Shown piece after piece: positions 1 through 7,181 of a stretch of 38,397 bases of DNA. The notes beneath the pieces were generated by a model. The model saw only the letters and a program-made list of their open reading frames with translations, made no database searches and was not told the origin of the DNA. The number at the start of each line of letters is the position of its first letter. Position 1 is the stretch's first letter. Position numbers and translations under genes: made by a program. Origin of the DNA: Ga0077527 sp038144955 (GTDB lineage: Bacteria > Pseudomonadota > Gammaproteobacteria > Burkholderiales > SG8-41); assembly GCA_038144955.1 (NCBI GenBank), contig JAYQOT010000019.1:1-38397 (forward strand), read 5' to 3'.

Positions 1-15
1 TCGCTTGCCGCTCAT
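1..15 (-). CDS. Start of an unidentified divergent gene (5' end only)
   Basis: Read on the minus strand, a strong Shine-Dalgarno (CAGGAGG) sits four bases before an ATG at 15, and the frame stays open for the five codons inside the window (Met-Ser-Gly-Lys-Arg). The rest lies beyond the left edge, so the product cannot be named. The spacing and quality of the ribosome site are what support a real start. It would be transcribed divergently from the yffB-like gene at 120. A short inverted repeat (AGCCT / AGGCT, around 30-47) lies in the shared region and could be an operator, but that is only a guess. Confidence 0.45.
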
Positions 16-119
16 AACACCTCCTGTTAGCCTCAAGTTTAAGGCTCAGAGGTGTCTATCAAACCGGGGGCGATTCAGACCGTGATCCTCAGAGGGAATT
101 TTTATCTACAGTGTGAAGC

Positions 120-473
120 ATGAAAATGTTCGGTATTACCAATTGCGACACTGTGAAGAGAGCGCGGGCATGGTTTTCCAGTCAGGGTATTGCGTGTGAT
201 TTTCACGACTACAAGAGCTCAGGCATCGATCGTGTGCATCTTGAAAAATGGTGTCGCCAGCTGGGTTGGGAGAAAGTAATCAACCGTGCCGGGATGACAT
301 TCCGCAAGCTACCCGAATCGAAAAAGGCTGACCTCAATCAGGCAAAAGCCATCATGCTGATGCTGGAACGGCCCGGAATGATCAAGCGCCCAATCGTAGA
401 ATTCGGTGATCGCTGTTGCGCCGGGTTTTCCGAACAGGCTTACCGCGATGCTTTTGGCGCGAAAGGGGGCTGA
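120..473 (+). CDS. YffB/Spx/ArsC-family thioredoxin-fold protein
   Basis: This 117-residue protein has the compact thioredoxin-like fold of the ArsC/Spx/YffB group. It opens with a beta strand and the signature GITNCDTVK, which puts a single cysteine at residue 9 followed by a lysine at 13, as in YffB (members normally have about 115 residues). The C-terminal KRPIVEF segment is the conserved 'xRPI' strand of the family, which holds the cis-proline. Family members are small thiol reductases or regulators whose physiological substrate is mostly unknown, and arsenate reduction should not be assumed because no ars genes are nearby. The ATG at 120 gives the expected N-terminus, although the ribosome site is weak. 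It is followed after 11 bases by tadA and probably shares its transcript. Confidence 0.85.
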   Translation: MKMFGITNCDTVKRARAWFSSQGIACDFHDYKSSGIDRVHLEKWCRQLGWEKVINRAGMTFRKLPESKKADLNQAKAIMLMLERPGMIKRPIVEFGDRCCAGFSEQAYRDAFGAKGG

Positions 474-484
474 GAGTTCGCAAC

Positions 485-940
485 ATGAATGCAGAAAACT
501 TCATGCAGGAAGCGCTACGGTTGGCTGTGACGGCTGCTGCTGCAGGCGAGGTTCCGGTGGGGGCGGTGGTGGTCAAGGACGGCGCCATCATCGGCCGGGG
601 CTACAACCAGCCGATCAGCGGTTCCGATCCGACCGCCCACGCCGAAATCATGGCCCTGCGCGAGGCAGCTCAGGCCACGGGCAATTACCGGCTGGTCGAT
701 TGCGACCTGTATGCGACGCTGGAACCCTGCGTCATGTGCAGCGGGGCGATCATGCATGCGCGCATCCGGCGCTTGGTTTTCGGCGCCCAGGATCCCAAAA
801 CCGGGGCCTGCGGCAGCGCCATCGATCTTTTCGCACAGTCGCATCTGAACCATCATGCCGAGGTCAGCGGCGGTTTTATGGCTGCTGAATCAGTGGCTTT
901 GTTGCAGGATTTCTTCGCACAACGGCGCAGCAAAAGTTGA
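485..940 (+). CDS. tadA: tRNA(adenine34) deaminase TadA
   Basis: TadA deaminates adenosine 34 of tRNA-Arg(ACG) to inosine, allowing one tRNA to read several arginine codons. It is normally essential and acts as a homodimer in the cytoplasm. The 151-residue product has the cytidine/deoxycytidylate deaminase zinc site: HAE at residues 52-54 (zinc ligand His52 and proton-shuttling Glu54) and PCVMC at 81-85 (ligands Cys82 and Cys85), followed by the A-I-M-H-A-R-I segment typical of TadA. The ATG at 485 is preferred over a possible in-frame TTG at 416, because family members begin just before the 'F-M-x-x-A-L-x-x-A' helix and the upstream extension overlaps the preceding gene. The stop codon overlaps the start of the next gene. 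Confidence 0.95.
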   Translation: MNAENFMQEALRLAVTAAAAGEVPVGAVVVKDGAIIGRGYNQPISGSDPTAHAEIMALREAAQATGNYRLVDCDLYATLEPCVMCSGAIMHARIRRLVFGAQDPKTGACGSAIDLFAQSHLNHHAEVSGGFMAAESVALLQDFFAQRRSKS

Positions 941-1416
941 ATATCAGCATTAATATAAGCACTCAAGTACTTGATTTAATTGATAATCAAGGAATTCTTG
1001 CTCGCCGTTATCCGGTCTCCACAGCGCGTAACGGTACGGGTCAGAAAAACGGCAGCCAGTGCACTCCGTTGGGGCGCCATATTGTGCGCGCCAGGATCGG
1101 TGCCGGGGCCGCGGAAAACACGGTTTTTGTCGGGAGGCGGCCTACCGGAGAGCGTTACACCCCGGAATTGGCTGCGAAATACCCCGGCAGGGACTGGATT
1201 CTGACCCGGATCCTCTGGCTTTCGGGATGTGAAGCCGGTTTCAACCGGCTGGGCGATGTGGATACCATGCGCCGCTATATCTATATCCATGGCTGCCCCG
1301 ACAGCGTGCCGATGGGGGTGCCCGGTTCGCATGGCTGCATCCGCATGCGCAATGCCGATGTCATCGAGCTGTTTGAGCAGGTTCCGGTCGGAATCCGCGT
1401 AGAAATCAGCAAATAA
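937..1416 (+). CDS. YkuD-type L,D-transpeptidase, no signal peptide
   Basis: The YkuD domain fills most of this 159-residue protein. The catalytic signature is clear: His118-Gly119 in the strand Y-I-H-G, then SHGCIRM at 131-137 with nucleophile Cys134, His132 and Arg136. Members cross-link or trim peptidoglycan stem peptides through an acyl-enzyme at the cysteine. Unusually, the N-terminus (Met-Asn-Ile-Ser-Ile-Asn-Ile) runs straight into the first beta strand of the domain and carries neither a Sec signal nor a transmembrane helix. Export is therefore not evident and a cytoplasmic role is possible. The start is a TTG at 937 whose last two bases form the tadA stop (TTGA overlap). Translational coupling is likely, as no independent Shine-Dalgarno is obvious. 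Confidence 0.85.
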   Translation: MNISINISTQVLDLIDNQGILARRYPVSTARNGTGQKNGSQCTPLGRHIVRARIGAGAAENTVFVGRRPTGERYTPELAAKYPGRDWILTRILWLSGCEAGFNRLGDVDTMRRYIYIHGCPDSVPMGVPGSHGCIRMRNADVIELFEQVPVGIRVEISK

Positions 1417-1474
1417 TCCATGTTGCAGGTCATGCTGCGCCATGCTGCACGCGGCGCATCAAGCCAGAGTTTTG

Positions 1475-1600
1475 TATAAAATCCCCATTGTTTTTTGATA
1501 TTTATTAAATTAAAACAATAACTTAATAAATACTTTCATTTCAATTGTGCATTGCGAAAAAATGGGATAAATTGTGCGGCGCAAATGCCGTAATCGCTTG
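1475..1600 (+). promoter_or_regulatory. AT-rich putative promoter region of the SDR gene
   Basis: The gap between the L,D-transpeptidase and the SDR gene is strikingly AT-rich against its surroundings. It contains TATAAA at 1475-1480 and a GATAAAT box near 1566, with an AATTGTGC direct repeat around it. No -35 element is convincing, so only a general promoter assignment is made. The SDR start at 1625 follows with GAAAGG as ribosome site. Confidence 0.3.
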
Positions 1601-1624
1601 ATCACACACATAGAAAGGCGACGC

Positions 1625-2365
1625 ATGCGACTCAAAGACAAGGTGACCATCATTACCGGCGCTGGCCGGGGTATCGGGCAGGCGACAGCCCTGAAATTTG
1701 CCCGCGAAGGCGCCAAGGTCATGGTTTGCGACATCAAGCAGGAATGGATCGACGAAACCGTCGCCAAATGCCGCGAAGCCGGTGGTGAAGCCATCGGCAA
1801 GATTGCCGATGTGCGAGACATGAAATCATTGGAAGCCATGGTCAAGGCCACCGTCGATCAGTGGGGTCGGGTGGACTGCCTGGTCAACAACGCCGGCATC
1901 GTCTCCGACGCGCAACTGAAAAACATGACCGAAGACCAGTTCGACAACGTCATCGAGATCAACCTCAAGGGCGTCTACAACTGTACCCGTGCGGTGGTCA
2001 ACAAGATGCTCGAGCAGCAATCGGGCGTGATCCTCAATGCTTCGTCGATCGTAGGTCTCTACGGCAATTTCGGCCAGACCAATTACGCCGCCAGCAAATT
2101 CGGCGTAATCGGCATGGTCAAGACCTGGGCCCGCGAACTCGGCCGCAAGGGCATCCGTGCCAATGCAGTGTGCCCCGGGTTCATTGCTACCACGATCCTT
2201 GGCTCGATTCCGGAGAAAGTCATCCACGCACTGGAAGACCGCGTACCGATGGGGCGCCTGGGCCAACCCGAGGAAATCGCCAACACTTTTGCATTTCTGG
2301 CATCTGACGAAGCCAGCTACATCAACGGCGCCGTGATTGAAGTCAGCGGCGGTCTGACCATCTAG
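1625..2365 (+). CDS. FabG-like short-chain dehydrogenase/reductase
   Basis: This is a classical SDR of 246 residues. It has the NAD(P)-binding TGAGRGIG at 11-18, NNAG at 88-91, and the catalytic Ser141, Tyr154 and Lys158 (Y-A-A-S-K). The C-terminal part, with P-M-G-R-L-G-Q-P-E-E-I and the final S-G-G, resembles 3-oxoacyl-ACP reductases and acetoacetyl-CoA reductases. A dedicated fabG is present elsewhere in the window (25307), inside the fatty-acid operon, so this copy is likely to serve another acyl-CoA, PHB or secondary-alcohol substrate. The exact substrate cannot be read from the sequence. The ATG at 1625, with GAAAGG six bases upstream, is chosen over an upstream in-frame start that would add 17 basic residues. 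It is convergent with mtnA, four bases away. Confidence 0.85.
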   Translation: MRLKDKVTIITGAGRGIGQATALKFAREGAKVMVCDIKQEWIDETVAKCREAGGEAIGKIADVRDMKSLEAMVKATVDQWGRVDCLVNNAGIVSDAQLKNMTEDQFDNVIEINLKGVYNCTRAVVNKMLEQQSGVILNASSIVGLYGNFGQTNYAASKFGVIGMVKTWARELGRKGIRANAVCPGFIATTILGSIPEKVIHALEDRVPMGRLGQPEEIANTFAFLASDEASYINGAVIEVSGGLTI

Positions 2366-2369
2366 AAAT

Positions 2370-3413
2370 TCACCGCCCCGCGAACAGTTCTGCAATCGCG
2401 GACTGTTCCGGGCGCGCGACGCCTGCTTCGGTGATCAATCCGGTCACCAGCTCCGCGGGCGTGACATCAAAAACGGGATTGGCAATGCGGGTGCCCTGCG
2501 GTGCCCAGCGCATGGTGCCGTAACCGGCCACTTCATCCGCTGAACGCTCCTCGATGGGAATGGGGTTGCCCGACGGCAATGCGCGGTCTATCGTCGATAG
2601 CGGGCAGGCGACATAGAACGGTATGCCGTGGCGTTTCGCGAGCACTGCCATCATGTAAGTTCCGATCTTGTTGGCGACATCGCCGTTTGCGGCAACCCGG
2701 TCGGCGCCGACGATTACCGCGTCGATTTTGCGTTTTCCCATCAGGTATCCCGCGGCGCTGTCGGCGATCAGCGTAACCGGAATGCCGTCCTGCTGCAGTT
2801 CCCACACGGTGAGCCTGGCACCCTGCAGAAAGGGGCGGGTCTCGTTGGCAATGACTTCGATTTTCTTGCCGGCCATGACTGCCGAGCGGATCACGCCCAG
2901 CGCAGTGCCGTGACCGGCAGTGGCCAGCGCGCCGGCGTTGCAGTGGGTCATTACGCAGGCGACATCGGGCAGCAAGGCCGCGCCGTGGGTGCCCAGAGCG
3001 CGGTTGATGCGCACATCCTCCGCTGCGATCGCAGCTGCGGCTTCGCGCAGGGCGGCAGCGCAGGCACGACTGTCACGCTCTTTCATCAAGTCCAGCGTTT
3101 CCTGCATCCGGTCCAGCGCCCACTTCAGGTTGACCGCAGTGGGGCGGCTTTGCGCGAGCAGGGTGAATGCGGATGTCAGCGCAGCATCGAATGCCTTGCG
3201 CGCTGCGCCGGCGAAATGCAGCGCTTCGAGTGCGATGCCGCAGGCTGCGGCACAGCCTATGGCCGGTGCGCCGCGCACTACCAGGTCACTGATCGCGGTT
3301 GCGACGTCTGCGGCACGCTGATAGCGCAGATAGATGTTTTGCGCGGGTAGTGCGCGCTGGTCGAGCAGTTCCAGGGTGTCTCCGCTCCAGCGCAGAGTGT
3401 GAAAGGCGGCCAT
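2370..3413 (-). CDS. mtnA: S-methyl-5-thioribose-1-phosphate isomerase MtnA
   Basis: MtnA converts 5-methylthioribose 1-phosphate into 5-methylthioribulose 1-phosphate, and in several bacteria also isomerises 5-deoxyribose 1-phosphate. The 347-residue protein carries RGAPAIG at 48-54, the active-site THCNAGALAT with Cys158, and VGADRVAANGD with Asp238. These correspond in spacing to Cys160 and Asp240 of the Bacillus enzyme. The chosen ATG at 3413 begins the typical N-terminus (Leu-Arg-Trp-x-x-x-x-Leu-x-Leu-Leu-Asp-Gln-Arg); longer readings run into the aldolase gene. It lies ten bases downstream of the class II aldolase gene and is surely cotranscribed with it. No mtnB, C, D or K is seen here, which argues that the isomerase feeds the adjacent aldolase instead of the full methionine salvage pathway. 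Confidence 0.93.
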   Translation of the reverse strand: MAAFHTLRWSGDTLELLDQRALPAQNIYLRYQRAADVATAISDLVVRGAPAIGCAAACGIALEALHFAGAARKAFDAALTSAFTLLAQSRPTAVNLKWALDRMQETLDLMKERDSRACAAALREAAAAIAAEDVRINRALGTHGAALLPDVACVMTHCNAGALATAGHGTALGVIRSAVMAGKKIEVIANETRPFLQGARLTVWELQQDGIPVTLIADSAAGYLMGKRKIDAVIVGADRVAANGDVANKIGTYMMAVLAKRHGIPFYVACPLSTIDRALPSGNPIPIEERSADEVAGYGTMRWAPQGTRIANPVFDVTPAELVTGLITEAGVARPEQSAIAELFAGR

Positions 3414-3423
3414 GATTTTTCGA

Positions 3424-4608
3424 TTATAAGGGTGAAGCTGCTGCAGCTGCCAGCACCCGCTGCTCGAAGCCGCCGTATTCGAGCTCGGCGCGCGCGATGT
3501 CCTGCTCACCGGCGGAACGATAGGCGCCGTGCGCACTGGCACGGCTGATGATGGCGATGTCGTGTTGATAGATTTCCGCAGCAACCCCGGCGTAGTGCGC
3601 ATTGACGCCCAAGGCGCAGAGGCCGAAGGCTGGATGTAGAACGATGCGTGGCGCGGCATCGATGCGATCTGAAGCAGCAACGCCCAGCGTGCGTTCAAGA
3701 TAGGTACGGTATTCGTCGGCAAAGCGCTTGATGTTCTCGCCTATCATGGGGTGTCGTTTGGTAAACACGGCATGCTGCGGCGTCGGCGGCCCCTGCAGGG
3801 CGATGGTTTCCAGATCGGGGCGCTGTGCGAAAGCCAGTGTTTCCGTCGTGCATACCAGTTGCATCGCCAGAGGAAAACCGGAGATCACAGAGGCCTGCAT
3901 ACGCAGCCGCTCCGCGAGCTCGGTATCGGGTTTGCGCATTTCAGCGACAGGCAGATCCCACGCGTTGCTTTGCCGCAGATGCTGTTCAGCCAGGCTCACC
4001 AGCCGCATCAGGTTGTCGTAGGATGCGCGCGCGGTGGCGCCGAAAGCCACCACGCCGTGGAATGCGAGGATCAGGCCGATGGTCTTTGCAGTGGCCTGTT
4101 GCTCGAACACTGCCTTGCAGGTGCGCGCCAGCGCAATGCCTGAATGCCGGTAGGGGACCACGGGTGCCAGTTCGCCGAACACCTCGTTGCATACGGCATC
4201 GCAGTCGGCGACATTGGCGACGGCGAGCACGGCGTCGGCATGGGTGTGCTCGATAAAATCAAAGGGCAGTGCCGCGTGCAGAAAAGTCTCGATCGAGGGT
4301 TTGGGCGCGGCGGCATCGAGCTTACAGGCGCTGACCCGGTCCATCAGCGCAGCGTCGGGCAGGGTGCTGTCGGCCAGCAGCGCTTGCAAGCGCGGCAGAT
4401 CCATTGCGGTGAAATCCTGCTCGTTGACCCGGGCGAGGTCGGTGCCGGTGCCTTTGACATGGAGCACCGGTCCCTGCTTCAGTGAAGTATTGCCGCCACC
4501 CTGCAGTACGAGGTCGCGGTCGCTGCCGATCAGGCGGGAAGTATGGGCCCGCAGTGCCAGCGCCGAAGTGCAGCGTTGCGCGGCGGCATCATTCCATCTA
4601 CTGGGCAC
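3424..4608 (-). CDS. Class II aldolase/adducin-family protein, candidate (deoxy/methylthio)ribulose-1-P aldolase
   Basis: The 394-residue protein has the class II aldolase fold. GGGNTS at 37-42 and KGTGTD at 52-57 form the phosphate-binding part, SIET lies at 105-108, and the metal ligands H-T-H sit at 121-123 with a further His at 184. It resembles the aldolase half of the long 'bifunctional aldolase/short-chain dehydrogenase' (RhaD/YuxG-like) proteins, but it ends before any SDR domain. Class II aldolases split ketose 1-phosphates into DHAP plus an aldehyde. With mtnA next to it, the natural substrate would be 5-methylthioribulose 1-phosphate or 5-deoxyribulose 1-phosphate (the DHAP shunt). 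This is inference from context. The start is GTG at 4608 with purine-rich AGGAAAGGGAAAG upstream. The -10 box shared with the divergent GNAT gene lies at 4647-4654. Confidence 0.8.
   Translation of the reverse strand: MPSRWNDAAAQRCTSALALRAHTSRLIGSDRDLVLQGGGNTSLKQGPVLHVKGTGTDLARVNEQDFTAMDLPRLQALLADSTLPDAALMDRVSACKLDAAAPKPSIETFLHAALPFDFIEHTHADAVLAVANVADCDAVCNEVFGELAPVVPYRHSGIALARTCKAVFEQQATAKTIGLILAFHGVVAFGATARASYDNLMRLVSLAEQHLRQSNAWDLPVAEMRKPDTELAERLRMQASVISGFPLAMQLVCTTETLAFAQRPDLETIALQGPPTPQHAVFTKRHPMIGENIKRFADEYRTYLERTLGVAASDRIDAAPRIVLHPAFGLCALGVNAHYAGVAAEIYQHDIAIISRASAHGAYRSAGEQDIARAELEYGGFEQRVLAAAAASPL
4357..4364 (+). other. KOPS-type octamer GGGCAGGG, pointing right
   Basis: A perfect match to the E. 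coli FtsK-orienting consensus GGGNAGGG, on the plus strand and so directed toward the dif-like site at 32706. One of five found by eye, all with consistent orientation. It lies inside the aldolase gene. Confidence 0.45.
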
Positions 4609-4646
4609 GGTGGCTTTCCCTTTCCTGCGGGGTTGGTGGATGGCTG

Positions 4647-4654
4647 ATTATAAT
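4647..4654. promoter_or_regulatory. Palindromic overlapping -10 boxes (divergent promoters)
   Basis: ATTATAAT is self-complementary, so a perfect TATAAT is present on both strands (plus 4649-4654, minus 4652-4647). Leftward it would give the aldolase gene a leader of about 30 bases with a Shine-Dalgarno. Rightward, transcription would begin within a base or two of the ATG at 4663. No good -35 was seen on either side. Confidence 0.5.
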
Positions 4655-4662
4655 TTGCAGGA

Positions 4663-5094
4663 ATGGGCGATAACCGAAAATTCTGGGTGCGTGAAGCCAC
4701 ATGGAGTACCGACTGCACGGCGTTGCAGGATTTGCGCTACCGCGTGTTTGTGATCGAGCAGAAAGTGCCCGTGGAACTGGAATGGGACGATGCCGATGCA
4801 ACTTGCCTGCACGCACTGGCGCTGGATGAGTCGGCGACGCCGGTGGGCACCGGCCGCCTGCTGGCCGAAGGCCAGATCGGGCGCATGGCGGTGCTGCCGC
4901 AGTGGCGGCGTTGCGGCGTCGGCGGCGCGATTTTGGATTTCCTGCTCGCTTGTGCGCAGGGGCAGAATCTCCCGGTCTTTCTCAATGCCCAGACTCATGC
5001 CCTGGGCTTCTACGAACGTCACGGGTTTGTAGCCGAAGGGGATGTCTTCATGGACGCCGGCATCCCGCACCGGCGGATGACGCTCAGCCGTTGA
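4663..5094 (+). CDS. GNAT-family N-acetyltransferase
   Basis: This is a single GNAT domain of 143 residues. The N-terminal half has the pattern L-R-Y-R-V-F-V-I-E-Q followed by an acidic L-E-W-D-D-A-D, seen in the ElaA-like group. The acetyl-CoA binding loop is WRRCGVGGA (the R-x-x-G-x-G/A motif, about residues 85-93), and the C-terminal F-Y-E-R-H-G-F closes the fold. The acceptor is not predictable. A perfect TATAAT ends only eight bases before the ATG and there is no Shine-Dalgarno, so the message may be leaderless. Its 3' end overlaps the convergent NRDE gene by 11 bases. Confidence 0.85.
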   Translation: MGDNRKFWVREATWSTDCTALQDLRYRVFVIEQKVPVELEWDDADATCLHALALDESATPVGTGRLLAEGQIGRMAVLPQWRRCGVGGAILDFLLACAQGQNLPVFLNAQTHALGFYERHGFVAEGDVFMDAGIPHRRMTLSR

Positions 5095-5878
5095 GCGTGG
5101 CTGCAGCCTGCTGCAGGCGGAAGGCGCGTGCATCTTCACCCAGCGCGGCACCGCCCGGCCCAAAACGTTTTTCGTGAAAAAACACGTCGCCGGAGGCGTG
5201 CACCAGCAGCACGGTGGAAGTGCGCGTGCCGTAATGATCACCGGTGATGAACGCGGGTGACAGTTCGCGTTCACGCTGTCGCGGAATGCCGGTATCGGGC
5301 AGCGCGGGGTCGGCGGCGATGCCGCGATCGGCGAGCATGGCGAACAGTCCGGCGCTGATCGCATCGGGATCGTCGAGCTCGCGTGTCGCGTCCATCACTG
5401 CAATGCCCTGTTGGACTTTGGGCCAAGGCGTGTCGAGCAGATGATTGCTCAGGCCGTGTACGCCTGCAGCTATCGGCGAGATTTTGCCGTTCTGGTTTGA
5501 ATGAAAACCGAGTGCCGAGAGATCGCCGGCGATCATGCTGTAGGGGTTGTATTCGCCGTCGCGCCGGGCGACATCCTGAAAAAATGTTCCGCCGTCCTCG
5601 CTCGATGACAAAAACGCACTGACCAGTTCGCCGCGCGAGCGCGGCGCGGCGGGGCCGGGCGGTCCGGCGCGGAAATTGGTAATCGCGGCAAAACGGCCGT
5701 TACGGTGCAGTGCCATCCAGGTGCCGCCTTTTTCGAGGTCACGGCCGCCGTAGATCTCGGGTTGATCGTCCCAGAAGGCAGCCGGGGCTGCCGGACGCTT
5801 GTAATGCTCGTCGCGGTTGGCGGCGACCACCAGCGGAAAATGGCGATGGGCGCGGAAGCTGAACAGGATCAGGCACAT
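5084..5878 (-). CDS. NRDE (TANGO2-like) family protein
   Basis: This 264-residue protein begins MCLILF, as is typical of the family, and carries the eponymous NRDE at residues 21-24. The conserved G-G-R-D-L-x-x-G-G-T-W (about 44-54) and L-A-I/A-T-N-F-R-like strand follow. The family is the bacterial counterpart of eukaryotic TANGO2, with an Ntn-hydrolase-like fold suggested by the conserved Cys2; its biochemical role is not settled (haem or acyl-CoA handling has been proposed for the eukaryotic proteins). The gene starts seven bases after the DUF4936 gene and appears to be the last member of the ygfZ-DUF4936-NRDE transcript. Its 3' end overlaps the GNAT gene. Confidence 0.88.
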   Translation of the reverse strand: MCLILFSFRAHRHFPLVVAANRDEHYKRPAAPAAFWDDQPEIYGGRDLEKGGTWMALHRNGRFAAITNFRAGPPGPAAPRSRGELVSAFLSSSEDGGTFFQDVARRDGEYNPYSMIAGDLSALGFHSNQNGKISPIAAGVHGLSNHLLDTPWPKVQQGIAVMDATRELDDPDAISAGLFAMLADRGIAADPALPDTGIPRQRERELSPAFITGDHYGTRTSTVLLVHASGDVFFHEKRFGPGGAALGEDARAFRLQQAAATLNG

Positions 5879-5885
5879 GGGGCGT

Positions 5886-6164
5886 TTAACTGAAACATTC
5901 GGTGTGGCGGCCGCTGCCCGGCTGCAGCGTGGTGAGGATGCCGGAAGCAGCCACGGCCTCGGCCAGCGCCCATTCGAACTGTGCTTCGTCGCTCACACCT
6001 TCGTAGATTTCCATCCACAGCAGCGGTTCGCTGCGTTTCTTCAGCAGACGCCCCCGAATGCCGGTGGCCTGGTGCACGGCGCTGAACAAGGCTTGCGCAG
6101 CTGCGGTGCAGGCGGAGGTCTTGTCGGCATCGACGCGATAGTAGATGTAATACGACCATGCCAT
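5886..6164 (-). CDS. DUF4936 family protein
   Basis: A 92-residue protein starting M-A-W-S-Y-Y-I-Y-Y-R-V, with a ferredoxin-like alternation of strands and helices and an R-G-R-L-L-K-K-R centre followed by W-M-E-I-Y-E-G-V. This matches the DUF4936 proteins that sit next to ygfZ in betaproteobacteria. No catalytic motif is recognisable and no function is known to me. It begins one base after the ygfZ stop and seven bases before the NRDE gene, so it is translated within the same operon. The repeated association suggests a role linked to YgfZ or Fe-S protein maintenance, but this is inference. Confidence 0.8.
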   Translation of the reverse strand: MAWSYYIYYRVDADKTSACTAAAQALFSAVHQATGIRGRLLKKRSEPLLWMEIYEGVSDEAQFEWALAEAVAASGILTTLQPGSGRHTECFS

Positions 6165-6165
6165 G

Positions 6166-7050
6166 TCAGGCCACCTTGTAGGGCAGGTTGGTGATTTGCA
6201 GTACCGCGCCCTGCAGGGAATGCAGGTGCACCGCTTCCGTTTCGCCGATACGCAGCACCGCCAGCACTTCGCTGCCGCTGCCGGAATGCGTGGCGGCGAC
6301 GATCATCCCGCACGACTGGTCGCCGAGGCTGGCGCTATAGAGTTTGTCGCCGGCCTGCGCGGCGGCATCGGCATGGGCGCGGAACATGCGTTGCTTTAGC
6401 CGTCCGAGGTAATGGGTGCGGGCGACGATTTCCTGCCCGGGATAACAACCCTTGCTGTAGCTCAGTCCGCCGATCAGGTCGAGGTTCACCATCTGCGGCA
6501 CGAATTCCTCCTGCGTCGCCGGCACGATGAACGGAACGCCGGCTGCGATATCCGCGGCAGTCCATGTGCCGGTGTCGGCAGGAATTTGCGCGGGTGCCTG
6601 CGGCATGACAACGAGATAGCGCCGCTGCGGGAGATGTACGACGCTGACCGCACCGTTGAAAGTCACCGCGTGCTGGCGTTCGGGTAACGTGCCTCCCAGT
6701 GTCGTGATGTCGTCAGCAGCTGTGCCCCCGGTAATGCCAATGCAAGCCAGTTGCCCTGTGACATCTTCAATTTTCACTTTGGAGCGCAGCACGTACATCG
6801 ACAGGCGCTTGCGGATCGCTTCGGCAAGCGCGGCGGGTAGCAGCATCATGAAACCGTCGGCGTCGGCCCACAGCAGGAAGGTCGCGAGCAGGCGTCCCTT
6901 GGGTGTGCAGTAGCCGCCGTAGCTGCTGGCGCCGGGTTTCAGCGCCTGCACGTCGCAGGTCAGCTGGCCGTGCAGGAAAGCCGGCGCATCGGCGCCGGTG
7001 TAGCGCAGCAGGGACCAATCGGCAAGGCGGGTGGTAGTCACGGCAGTCAT
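6166..7050 (-). CDS. ygfZ: YgfZ folate-binding Fe-S cluster assembly/repair protein
   Basis: YgfZ is a tetrahydrofolate-binding protein of the GcvT fold that helps maintain a subset of Fe-S enzymes, such as MiaB. The 294-residue product contains the diagnostic motif K-G-C-Y-x-G-Q-E at residues 200-207 with its conserved Cys202, followed by R-T-H-Y-L-G-R-L-K-Q-R. The N-terminal section shows the family pattern D-A-x-x-F-L-x-x-Q-L-T-x-D with Y-C-T-P-K-G-R. The ATG at 7050 is chosen because it places the first strand about ten residues from the N-terminus; the only longer alternative uses a TTG without ribosome site. It is divergent from a YgfX-like gene, recalling the ygfZ-sdhE-ygfX neighbourhood of E. 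coli. Confidence 0.9.
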   Translation of the reverse strand: MTAVTTTRLADWSLLRYTGADAPAFLHGQLTCDVQALKPGASSYGGYCTPKGRLLATFLLWADADGFMMLLPAALAEAIRKRLSMYVLRSKVKIEDVTGQLACIGITGGTAADDITTLGGTLPERQHAVTFNGAVSVVHLPQRRYLVVMPQAPAQIPADTGTWTAADIAAGVPFIVPATQEEFVPQMVNLDLIGGLSYSKGCYPGQEIVARTHYLGRLKQRMFRAHADAAAQAGDKLYSASLGDQSCGMIVAATHSGSGSEVLAVLRIGETEAVHLHSLQGAVLQITNLPYKVA

Positions 7051-7181
7051 GATGATTAATTGCAGGAAGCGGATGATATCAGCCTCGCCGGGTAAAATCA
7101 AAATAAATCAATTAAAACATGTAGTTACATTCATTCCCGCGGGCATTGCGTTCACCGCGCCATTCGGCTGCAATGCGGGTC

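Noticed and set aside
120..473. Calling the first gene an arsenate reductase
   Set aside because: It has only the YffB-type single cysteine context and no ars neighbours; the YffB/Spx family name is safer.
416..484. An upstream TTG start for tadA
   Set aside because: It adds 23 residues that overlap the preceding gene and do not belong to the TadA fold; the ATG at 485 fits the family.
3414..3722. A longer N-terminus for mtnA
   Set aside because: The extra 103 residues lie within the aldolase gene in another frame and show no conserved features.
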